Assembly (NCBI GenBank): GCA_964019415.1
Contig: OZ025872.1
Coordinates: forward strand, 3,212,004 to 3,276,003
DNA: 64,000 nucleotides
Source of the DNA: Ianthella basta
Taxonomy: Eukaryota; Porifera; Demospongiae; Verongiida; Ianthellidae
Direction of reading: 5' to 3'
The notes under the pieces were generated by a model. It saw nothing but the letters and a program-made list of their open reading frames with translations. It searched no databases and had not been told where the DNA came from. Of the stretch, positions 21,475 through 31,100 are shown piece by piece. Positions within the stretch are counted from its first letter, which is position 1. Every line of letters starts with the position of its first letter. A program made the position numbers and the translations under genes.

Positions 21475-21624
21475 CTCTTTGAGTGTGCCCAGAGCAGCGA
21501 TGTGGTGCTTGAAGTCGTCGTGAAAGAGCTGAGTCAGCAGTGGCCGTGAGACCCATGGCTGCATCTGATCTTTGAGCTGTTCTATAAACTCACTCCGTGG
21601 AGTCGAAAAGCTCCACTTTAAAAC
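21475..21624 (-). CDS. CKAP5: CKAP5-like exon 7, start of TOG4
   Basis: A 150-bp exon of 50 codons: VLKWSFSTPRSEFIEQLKDQ, then LLTQLFHDDFKHHIAALGTL. Human CKAP5 has [20 protein letters not shown] and EMFHSDFQHHNKAL at the start of TOG4. Acceptor TTTGCAG at 21625-21626, donor GTGTGT from 21474. Confidence 0.92.
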
Positions 21625-21758
21625 CTGCAAATGGGAATGAAAACGGGTCTAAAGCATACAATACACTGTACATACATACGTACATGTAGCTGCAACATGT
21701 GCAACTGCTCACATTAGTCTTGTAAACACTTGTACATACACAGCCACACAAAACTGAC

Positions 21759-22061
21759 CTTGAAGTTCTGTTCATCCTCCTGCCTCTGCTGCATGGTGGG
21801 CCCCTTCGTGAGTGGTGGTCCGAAGTCTTCTTCTGCTTCTTTGCCCTTCTTCGATGTTCCCTTCTTGCTCAGTGCCTTTGTGCCCGCCTTGGCTGTCTTG
21901 GCAGTCTTGGTCTCTTTAGCAGTAGGAGGAGAATCTGAAACCTCTTTACTCTCTGTCTTCTCCTTTGGTGCTGAGGTGGCCTTAGTTTTAGCTGACTTTG
22001 GTGGAGAGAGGGACGCTTTGTGCTTCTCCAACAGTCCAAGGATGGCTTGCTTAGAGGCAGG
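21759..22061 (-). CDS. CKAP5: CKAP5-like exon 6, basic linker between TOG3 and TOG4
   Basis: 101 codons. It opens PASKQAILGLLEKHKA, matching human PTSKDQVLAMLEKAK, then becomes a Lys/Thr/Ala/Ser-rich stretch (TAKETKTAKTAKAGTKA and similar) and ends with an acidic QQRQEDEQNFK. Basic disordered linkers between TOG domains help this family bind the microtubule lattice. Acceptor CTCTAG at 22062-22063, donor GTCAGT from 21758. Confidence 0.88.
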
Positions 22062-22334
22062 CTAGAGTGGAACATGATGTGTGGACAGGGGAGAGGTGAG
22101 GGGTGGAGGAAATGGTCATATCAAGCACACAGCGTCAGATTATGGTATGTGAGCCTTGCACATAGCTCATATCACTTCAGATAAAGGCCAGTACCAATCA
22201 CTAGTCATTGATGACTACAGCAACAGCTTCTTACTTAACCAACTAACACCTCACGCTCTCACCGTCCCATCCCTCAACCACTGTCACTGCAGCCCCTACA
22301 CCCTCACCCCTCACTCTCACCTCCCCTCACACAC

Positions 22335-22532
22335 CTTCAGCTTGCCTGCCTGCCGTGCCATTGCCTCATAGCCGACCCGAACCATGACTAGCGACAGTAC
22401 CGTCTGGCTGTGTTTCCTCACCTCCCCCGAGCGGTCCTCCAGGCAGGACAGCAATGGGGGAGGGATGACGGAGGAGAACTCTGAGGGGAGCTTGCCTGCC
22501 TCTGGGAACTTCTCTGCCAGCCATTGGAGGAG
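22335..22532 (-). CDS. CKAP5: CKAP5-like exon 5, end of TOG3
   Basis: 66 codons including LLQWLAEKFPEAGKLPS, LLSCLEDRSGEVRKHSQTVL and VGYEAMARQAGKLK; human has LLGWLAEKLP, YSCLEDRNGDVRKKAQDAL and LGYEKMAKATGKLK. CLEDR-x-G-x-VRK is the strongest TOG3 signature. Acceptor TCTCCTAG at 22533-22534, donor GTGTGT from 22334. Confidence 0.93.
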
Positions 22533-22672
22533 CTAGGAGAAATGAGGTACAAGGAGGGACAGATGGCAAGTGGAGGCCAAAGCATAAAAAAATGTCTTTA
22601 TAGCATCCTGACTTACATGTACATATGTATACAAGAAATCTTCACACACACCCTCACAGAAGTACAATGTAC

Positions 22673-22731
22673 GCACACACACACGCACACAGACACACAG
22701 ACACACAGACACACAGACACACAGACACACA

Positions 22732-22790
<59 letters not shown>
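22673..22790. repeat. Compound (CA)n/(CACAGA)n microsatellite in CKAP5 intron 4
   Basis: A run of ACACAGAC hexamer-octamer variants followed by about 50 bp of pure CA, close to the exon 4 donor. Confidence 0.93.
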
Positions 22791-22795
<5 letters not shown>

Positions 22796-22823
22796 GTGTA
22801 GCACACAGTATACATATGGGTAC

Positions 22824-22952
22824 CTCTGATCTGAGGTTGGGGTTCTCTGTGGCTAGAGCAGTGCTGATGATCTCTGCCTCCACCAGAGGAGTGAGCCCGA
22901 TCTGGTCATGCCATGCATTGAGGGCAGTGACTGCAGCAGCTCTCACTTGAGG
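22824..22952 (-). CDS. CKAP5: CKAP5-like exon 4, TOG3
   Basis: 43 codons: PQVRAAAVTALNAWHDQIGL, then EAEIISTALATENPNLRSE. Human: NVRAAALATVNAWAEQTG and ENPFLRQE. Acceptor ATGCCAG at 22953-22954, donor GTACCC from 22823. Phase 0 both sides. Confidence 0.92.
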
Positions 22953-22960
22953 CTGGCATG

Positions 22961-23318
22961 GGAGGAGGATGGGATGGAGTGAAGGGACAGCGGGAGGAGA
23001 ATGGAATGGAGGGAAGGGACAGCGGGAGGAGAATGGAATGGAGTGAAGGGACTGCGGGAAGGAGGATGGGATGGAGTGAAGGGACAGCGGGAGGAGGATG
23101 GGATGGAGTGAAGGGACAGCGGGAGGAGGATAGAATGGAGTGAAGGGACAGTGGGAGGAGGGTGAGATGGAATGAAGGGACAGTGGGAGGAGGATGGGAT
23201 GGAGTGAAGGGACAGTGGGAGGAGGATGGGATGGAGTGAAGGGACAGTGGGAGGAGGATGGAATGGAGTGAAGGGACAGTGGGAGGAGGATGGGATGGAG
23301 TGAAGGGAGAACGGGAGG
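22961..23318 (+). repeat. 32-bp purine-rich minisatellite in CKAP5 intron 3, about 11 copies
   Basis: Units of about 32 bp read GGAGGAGGATGGGATGGAGT then GAAGGGACAG with C/T before GG. Copies vary by small substitutions and the sequence is almost entirely purine on the plus strand, so the pre-mRNA is CT-rich here. Long Ser/Pro/Phe-rich open frames across it on the minus strand are repeat translations. Confidence 0.93.
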
Positions 23319-23483
23319 AGAAATGCATAATTGGAGAGAAGAGGTGTAGATGAAAAAGTGGAAAGGGATAGGATGTCAGGACACAGCATGAATGTACTGC
23401 ATGCACAAAATGACAATACATAATGTGTACGTATGTAGGAATGTGTACACCATGTCTGTGCACAGTGTGTACAGTACAGCTCA

Positions 23484-23486
<3 letters not shown>

Positions 23487-23563
<77 letters not shown>

Positions 23564-23609
23564 TGTGTGTGTGTGTGTGTGCGTGTGTGTGTGTGTGTGA
23601 GTGTGTGTG
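23487..23609. repeat. (GT)n microsatellite in CKAP5 intron 3
   Basis: About 120 bp of GT with a few GA or GC interruptions, ending some 12 bases from the exon 3 donor. Confidence 0.95.
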
Positions 23610-23620
23610 CATGCTCACAC

Positions 23621-23734
23621 CTTTGCATCTGCCAGTGTCCCAAACACTCCAGGAAGAAGTGTCTTAGCATATCGCCCACAACTTGAGCCCATGGCATTTG
23701 TAAGGGTGGCTGTGATATTGAGGGTGGTGGTGAC
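23621..23734 (-). CDS. CKAP5: CKAP5-like exon 3, TOG3
   Basis: 38 codons: VTTTLNITATLTNAMGSSCG, then YAKTLLPGVFGTLADAK, aligned with human VQQTLNILQQLAVAMGP and HVKNLGIPIITVLGDSK. Acceptor CCCCCCAG at 23735-23736, donor GTGTGA from 23620. Confidence 0.88.
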
Positions 23735-24043
23735 CTGGGGGGAGGGGGAGGGAGGGAAAGAGAGCTTACAACATTGTATAAATGTAAGTGTATCTCACGA
23801 AGTTATCCCCTACCATTCAACCAACTCAGTAGCCTGTACTATAGAAGGAACCCAGGGTTGGCTGTTGGACGGGCCCCACTCCATCCCACCCTCACACATG
23901 TATGTACATAAGTGTACAGGTACACACACACATTGTACATTTGCTCTGACATAAACAACAAATACAATCTCAACAGCACACAGTCCAGTCCAGTCATCCC
24001 TCAGCCTCAGCTACAACTACACTCTCAGTCCACTGGGCCTCAC

Positions 24044-24218
24044 CAGGTTCTTGTTGGAGTCCCCCAGTCTCCCTTTGAGCGCTCCAGGGAGGTCTCCCAA
24101 GGATGGCTCAATGAACTTAGCAGCAGCGAGTATCTCTGTCACCTTCTGCAGTGCCTCGCCCCTCACCTTCCAGTTCTTGTCACTGAGGTCATTCACAAGA
24201 GAGGAAGTGATCTGGGGA
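24044..24218 (-). CDS. CKAP5: CKAP5-like exon 2, start of TOG3
   Basis: 58 full codons: PQITSSLVNDLSDKNWKVRG, then AKFIEPSLGDLPGALKGRLG and DSNKNL. Human: [52 protein letters not shown]/I-R is the classic first-helix TOG motif. Two acceptors are possible seven bases apart; CCACCAG at 24219-24220 preserves the phase and gives DIS-PQITS like human EIS-DKITS. Donor GTGAGG from 24043. A purine tract on the plus strand supplies a very long pyrimidine tract for this acceptor. Confidence 0.93.
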
Positions 24219-24400
24219 CTGGTGGGGAAGGGGAGGGAAAGGGGAGGGGGAGGGGAAGGGGGAGGGGAGAGGGAGGGGAGGGGAAGCGGAGGGGGGAAGG
24301 GAGGGGGAGGAAGAGGGGAGGGGGAGGGGTAGGGGAGGGGGAGGGGAAGGGAAGTGGAGGGGGAGGGGAGAGAAGTAGAAGGGAGGGAAAGGGATGGAGA
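24219..24400 (+). repeat. Polypurine GGGGA/GGGGGA tract in CKAP5 intron 1
   Basis: About 180 bp of nearly pure G/A with many GGGG and GGGGG runs on the plus strand. On the transcribed strand it is a C/T tract leading into the exon 2 acceptor. The many close G-runs could fold as a quadruplex on the non-template strand. Confidence 0.9.
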
Positions 24401-24708
24401 ACAGTTAACGTAGTACACATTGATGCTGGAAACTGTACACGTGTAATATATTGAGCTCCTCTACACACTGTACATATGTATACAAGAGCATGCAGGATGG
24501 GGGTTGGTATACAAGCCTGATACTATGCACAGTGTATTGAATTTGTACATACTGTACACACATGCATACAGTACAAACTGTACAGTATACGTGTGGATCA
24601 CTTCCTAAACATTTTCATACACTAACATGTACATACATATGTACATAGATATTACATACATGTGTGTGTAGTTATTACATACATGCACTGCTGTTGTTCC
24701 ATGCTCAC
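24401..24708. other. Remainder of CKAP5 intron 1
   Basis: AT-rich unique sequence with scattered TACATGTA and TGTACATA motifs but no coding match or longer tandem repeat. Confidence 0.5.
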
Positions 24709-24878
24709 CTGATGTCCACTTTGGGCATTAGATCCGCTAGTGACATCTGGGGCTCCTTTCCCCCAGCCCCGCCCACTGCCCCCTCCACTTCCTCATCGCC
24801 TTCCTCATCCTCTGCCTCGTCCTCTTCTGTCCTGCAGTTTGGGCCACGCACTGGAGCAGGTGGAGCCTCATCAGATGC
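24709..24878 (-). CDS. CKAP5: CKAP5-like exon 1 of the fragment, acidic pre-TOG3 linker
   Basis: 56 codons plus two bases: APPAPVRGPNC, then a Glu/Asp-rich run (TEEDEAEDEEGDEEVEG) and SLADLMPKVDI. Human CKAP5 has PPAPTRGISK, DEGEDGDEPDDG and VDLLPRTEIS just before TOG3, so order and spacing agree. Acceptor TGTTAG at 24879-24880 shows it is an internal exon; donor GTGAGC from 24708. The preceding exon (end of TOG2) is not found upstream. Confidence 0.85.
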
Positions 24879-24940
24879 CTAACAGAGGAAACAGAACAGT
24901 ATCACAAGGAGAGGGGTGCCTGTGTGTGTGTTGTGTGAGT

Positions 24941-25025
24941 GGTGTGTGAAAGAATGCCACACAGACATCGTTGTTGACTGTGTGACTTGGAACAGTGCAG
25001 ATGTGGAGATAACCTGCAACACACA

Positions 25026-25096
<71 letters not shown>

Positions 25097-25141
25097 ACGC
25101 ACACGCATGCGCACACACATGCACACGCACACACACACACA

Positions 25142-25236
<95 letters not shown>

Positions 25237-25441
25237 TCCACATATATAAGGTGGGCTGAGCCCCCAGCCAACAGCACAGTTTAAGATGAGATGACATTTG
25301 TGCAGTGTATTTACGTGTGTACATACATAGAGTGTGTGTGTGGCTGTGTGTGTGGTGTGTGTGTGGTGTGTGAAAGAATGCCACACAGATATCGTTGTTG
25401 ACTGTGTGACTTGGAACAGTGCAGATGTGGAGATAACCTGC

Positions 25442-25521
<80 letters not shown>

Positions 25522-25544
25522 CACGCATACACACACACACACAA
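24941..25544 (+). repeat. 424-bp tandem duplication with large (CA)n tracts
   Basis: An 80-bp block beginning GGTGTGTGAAAGAATGCCAC occurs at 24941 and again at 25365, exactly 424 bp apart, with one clear mismatch (ACATCG versus ATATCG). Each copy runs into a CA microsatellite: about 215 bp at 25019-25234 (with CGCACGCA interruptions) and about 100 bp at 25441-25544. The unequal CA lengths account for most of the difference between copies. Confidence 0.9.
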
Positions 25545-25845
25545 ATCCAACAAAACTAGTTATCCTCACTTGAGAATACGTCCCAACTTGAACAAGATGT
25601 CATCGATCAAGTGCACAAAGAACCCAACAGATAGTCAGCACCGGCGCTCATGATTTATTAGAGGGGGAACCATTTTGGTTGTGTTTTGGCTCCACGAAGG
25701 TCATACTGTAATTAAAGGGGAAGCTATATTTGGTATGACAACCCAACACGCTCACACACACTCACACACATGCAGTACAAGATACCTCTAGTTCTCTGTC
25801 AGTATCACTCGTCTGTCAAATACTCACACACACAAAGTATGTAAC

Positions 25846-25975
25846 AGCAACATCAGTGTCACCATCGTCATCATAATAATCACCATTGTCAATAATGTTG
25901 TCATTGTCATGATCAACATCAATCGTCACCGTCACAATCATCACTGCCATCATCACCATCAACACCAACACACAC
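25846..25975 (+). repeat. Imperfect ATC/CAT trinucleotide-rich stretch
   Basis: About 130 bp of degenerate CAT, ATC and GTC triplets (CATCGTCATCATAATAATCA and similar). It is an old, decayed trinucleotide repeat with no supported coding role. Confidence 0.8.
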
Positions 25976-26378
25976 AGGACTACAGCACACACTCACATAC
26001 ATACTGAGTTTGCACATTTGAGGACTCGTAAGAAAGAACAAACAACTTGTGTTGGTAATTGAGAGACAGTAGAACAAAATGATCCTCTTGTTTTGTTAGA
26101 GGACAGGCCACAAGTGAGTGCACTGACTTGTCCTTTGTGCTGTGTGTGCTGGGACAGAGTAGGACTCTACAACTGACAACCACGACTGAGGGCCTTCTGG
26201 TCTGTTGTACAAGTTCACCTCACATACAGCTGTGGGGTGGGTTGTACAGATGTGTGGGGTGTAGTGCTAACAGCTAGACTCCACAGTGACAAAGATGACA
26301 CACTAGCCCCAGGTGGTGGGACATCTTTGGGCTATATCACACAAGGGAGCACTCTTTACAGACACATGAGACAGAAGG

Positions 26379-26558
<180 letters not shown>

Positions 26559-27325
26559 CAACTTAGTACACACAAAAGTTGCAAAATAACAAAGGTAAGG
26601 AGAGTGGGAGAGCACAGACAGGGTCAGGACAACTGTCCCAAACAGAACATGGCTGTAACAGGCTTTGAATACACTTGATAGACACCACTCAATTCCCAAG
26701 AGGTTACAAACAAACTTCAAAGAGTCCACTCTTAGATAAAGTTTACCAAACACTTGACCACATTTGTCACCTCTGTGCAGAGCTGAGGTCAAAGGCACTG
26801 CCTCCTATCCACCATGCACACTGTGACAAGAGTCTTTGCACAGGCAAGTAAAGAAGGGTGAGGGGACATGCTGAGAGACAAGGATCATGACAGGCTTTAG
26901 CTCCACTCAAAGAGGTTCTGATGGAAGCTCTTCTGTGTGAAAACTATGATCATATACGAGTGGTAGCCACTTTCAGTGAGTCAGTAACTTCTTTAAAGTG
27001 CTCTCGGAGAACTGCATTCCAACTTAACCCATGTCATGGCACATTCTGTAATGTATGTATGTCACAACTGTTCAAAGCGGGGGACTTTGTAACCTAGGAT
27101 ACGGGAAGGTGTTTGTAAGAGTTGCAACATCTCCCATTGGTCTACTCTGAGGTAATGAGGAACAGCAGGTTTGGAAGGTATGTAAGATTGTGCAACCATT
27201 GTAATCTGATTGGTGCATGTGACTGTTGAGTGAGGACATCACGTCCATCATGTCTACTGTAGAGCTGTTACTTGTATACAGGCAAGGAATTTTAGTACAC
27301 AGTAAAATGTATAAACCGACTACAC

Positions 27326-27766
27326 TCACATGCAAACCCACTGACAGGTGGCAGCTTCTCCTTCACTGTGCTGCATATTACTCTCAAGGAAGAATAGCTG
27401 ACCATCGGACAAATTGGGGACAATGTGAGAATAATATGACTTTTTCCCTAGCAGCTCGATTTGTTTGGAAATCTTAGCATCTACTGCTGCGGTAATGCCC
27501 ATCTTCATTAAACTGTCATTAAATGTGCCAACCAGATTTGTGTGGAACTTCAGAAATAAAAGACACTTGCAAGCATAGAGTGAGCCTGAGACAGGTGACT
27601 TCGTACAGAGGACAGCAGCGACCAAAAGAACACACAATGAAGGTAGGTGAACAATATACGTAGGTGGTTGACAGTGGGAAATTACTATACACAGAAAGTC
27701 ACCACTGCATGAGCAAACCTGGTGTATTAGTATCAAACGTACACAAGTTTTAGGATGAAAACTCAA
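27326..27766 (-). other. Exon-like open stretch in spacer copy C, hypothetical
   Basis: 146 open codons on the minus strand with no ATG at the upstream end. Inside is a good acceptor (TTTTATTTCTGAAG, ending near 27551), followed by FHTNLVGTFNDSLMKMGITA, AKISKQIELLGKKSYYSHIV and SDGQLFFLESNMQHSEGEAA. A GTGAGT donor lies just past WVCM near 27325. I do not recognise a family. Upstream of the acceptor the frame stays open and holds a hydrophobic LPSLCVLLVAAVL. Spacer D keeps the frame open with four residue changes; copy A lacks the exon-like core and copy B ends beside it. It could be a captured exon, part of an unknown gene or chance. Confidence 0.3.
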
Positions 27767-28101
27767 GAGAAAGAATGCCAGTTAACAGCCACCATCCTCA
27801 ACATGAATGTTGTGAGCAATTATCTCAGAGAGACCCTACACATGAATGCTCCACCATTGTTGTATACACTACATGGCAGTGTGGTCACTGTCTTTACTAT
27901 ACAACTGCACCAAACCTCCATATGAAAGGGACAGATATACGGGTTTTGTGGAGATCCTCTGAGCGGCTCAGATTATTATCTAGAACAAACAAACACACTA
28001 ACATTGGTGCATTATAGTAAGACTCACTGAAGGCTTGGCAGAAGGAAGGTATGTATAGGGAGGACTGACTCACATGTTACATTGAGTACCCCATAGAGTA
28101 G

Positions 28102-31100
28102 TAAATGGGCAGTGTCCTAGGTGGACACCACGTATTAAATGGGCAGTGTCCTAGGGGACACAACGTATAAAATGGGTAGTGTACTAGGGGGACACTACGC
28201 ATTAAATGGGTAGTATACTAGGGGGACACCACGTATTAAATCGGCAGTGTACTAGGGGGACACCACGTATTAAATGGGCAGTGTACTAGGGGGACACCAC
28301 GTATTAAATGGGTAGTGTACTAGGTGGACACCACGTATTAAATGGGCAGTGTCCTAGAGGAACACTACGCATTAAATGGGTAGTATACTCGGGGGACACC
28401 ACGTATTAAATGGGCAGTGTACTAGGGGGACACCACGTATTAAATGGGCAGTGTCCTAGGGGGACACCACTTATTAAATGGGCAGTGTGCTAGGTGGACA
28501 CCACGTATTAAAAATACAGTGTGCTAGGTGGACACCACGTATTAAATGGGCAATGTGCTAGGTGGACACCACTTATTAAATGGGCAGTGTCCTAGGGGAG
28601 GACACCACGTATTAAATGGGCAGTTTCCTAGGAGAACACCATGTAATAAATGGGCAGTGTACGAGGGGGACACCACGTATTAAATGGGCAGTGTGCTAGG
28701 TGGACACCACTTATTAAATGGGCAGTGTACTAGGGGGACACCACGTATTAAATGGGCAGTGTACTAGGGGGACACCACTTATTAAATGGGCAGTGTGCTA
28801 GGTGGACACCACTTATTAAATGGGCAGTGTGCTAGGGGGACACGACGTATCAAATGGGCAGTGTACTAGGGGGATACCACTTATTAAATGGGCAGTGTAC
28901 TAGGGGGACACCACGTAATAAATGGGCAGTGTCCTAGGGGTGGACACCACGTATTAAATGGGCAGTGTACTAGGGGGACACCACGTATTAAATAGGCAGT
29001 GTACTAGGGGGACGCCACTTATTAAATGGGCAGTGTCCTAGGGGGACACCACGTATTAAATGGGCAGTGTCCTAGGGGGACACCACGTATTAAATGGGGA
29101 GTGTGCTAGGAGGACACCACGTATAAAATGGGCAGTTTGCTAGGGGGACACCACGTATTAAATGGGCAGTGTGCTAGGGGGACACCACGTATTAAATGGG
29201 CAGTGTACTAGGGGGATACCACGTATTAAATGGGCAGTTTGCTAGGGGGACACCACGAATTAAATGGGCAGTGTACTAGGGGGACACCATGTATTAAATG
29301 GGCAGTGTGCTAGGGGGACATCACGTATTAAATGGGCAGTGTACTAGGGGGACACCACGTAATAAATGGGCAGTGTCCCAGGGGTGGACACCACGAATTA
29401 AATGGGCAGTGTGCGAAGGGGACAACACGTATTAAATGGGCAGTGTACTAGGGGGACACCACGTATTAAATGGGCAGTGTCCTAGGGGGACACCACGTAT
29501 TAAATGGGGAGTGTGCTAGGGGGACACCACGTATGAAATGGGCAGTTTGCTAGGGGGACACCACGCATTAAATGGGCAGTGTGCTAGGGGAACAACACAT
29601 ATTAAATGGGCAGTGTACTAGGGGGACACCACGTATTAAATGGGCAGTGTACTAGGGGGACACCAGTTATTAAATGGGTAGTGTACTAGGTGGACACCAC
29701 GTATTAAATGGGCAGTGTCCTAGAGGAACACTACGCATTAAATGGGTAGTATACTCGGGGGACACCACGTATTAAATGGGCAGTGTACTAGGGGGATACC
29801 ACGTATTAAATGGGCAGTTTGCTAGGGGGACACCACGAATTAAATGGGCAGTGTACTAGGGGGACACCATGTATTAAATGGGCAGTGTGCTAGGGGGACA
29901 TCACGTATTAAATGGGCAGTGTACTAGGGGGACACCACGTAATAAATGGGCAGTGTCCCAGGGGTGGACACCACGAATTAAATGGGCAGTGTGCGAAGGG
30001 GACAACACGTATTAAATGGGCAGTGTACTAGGGGGACACCACGTATTAAATGGGCAGTGTCCTAGGGGGACACCACGTATTAAATGGGGAGTGTGCTAGG
30101 GGGACACCACGTATGAAATGGGCAGTTTGCTAGGGGGACACCACGCATTAAATGGGCAGTGTGCTAGGGGGACAACACATATTAAATGGGCAGTGTACTA
30201 GGGGGACACCACGTATTAAATGGGCAGTGTACTAGGGGGACACCACGTATTAAATGGGTAGTGTACTAGGTGGACACCACGTATTAAATGGGCAGTGTCC
30301 TAGAGGAACACTACGCATTAAATGGGTAGTATACTCGGGGAACACCACGTATTAAATGGGCAGTGTACTAGGGGGACACCACGTATTAAATGGGCAGTGT
30401 CCTAGGGGGACACCACTTATTAAATGGGCAGTGTGCTAGGTGGACACCACGTATTAAAAATACAGTGTGCTAGGTGGACACCACGTATTAAATGGGCAGT
30501 GTGCTAGGTGGACACCACTTATTAAATGGGCAGTGTCCTAGGGGAGGACACCACGTATTAAATGGGCAGTTTCCTAGGAGGACACCATGTAATAAATGGG
30601 CAGTGTACGAGGGGGACACCACGTATTAAATGGGCAGTGTGCTAGGTGGACACCACTTATTAAATGGGCAGTGTACTAGGGGGACACCACGTATTAAATG
30701 GGCAGTGTACTAGGGGGACACCACTTATTAAATGGGCAGTGTGCTAGGTGGACACCACTTATTAAATGGGCAGTGTGCTAGGGGGACACGACGTATCAAA
30801 TGGGCAGTGTACTAGGGGGATACCACTTATTAAATGGGCAGTGTACTAGGGGGACACCACGTAATAAATGTGCAGTGTCCTAGGGGTGGACACCACGTAT
30901 TAAATGGGCAGTGTACTAGGGGGACACCACGTATTAAATGGGCAGTGTCCTAGGGGGACACCACTTATTAAATGGGCAGTGTGCTAGGTGGACACCACGT
31001 ATTAAAAATACAGTGTGCTAGGTGGACACCACGTATTAAATGGGCAGTGTGCTAGGTGGACACCACTTATTAAATGGGCAGTGTCCTAGGGGAGGACACC

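Larger units (their letters stand above)
24879..26227. other. Upstream side of the CKAP5 fragment, no exon found
   Basis: Sequence between the first recognised CKAP5 exon and spacer copy C. It contains a 424-bp tandem duplication with two large CA tracts, an ATC/CAT-rich stretch and unique sequence. No minus-strand frame resembles TOG2 or any other CKAP5 piece. The junction with the spacer is at 26227/26228. Confidence 0.55.

Noticed and set aside
22906-23697. 263-residue minus-strand frame with Ser/Pro/Phe-rich repeats
   Set aside because: It is the 32-bp minisatellite and a TG tract of CKAP5 intron 3; the real exons at its two ends are in other frames.
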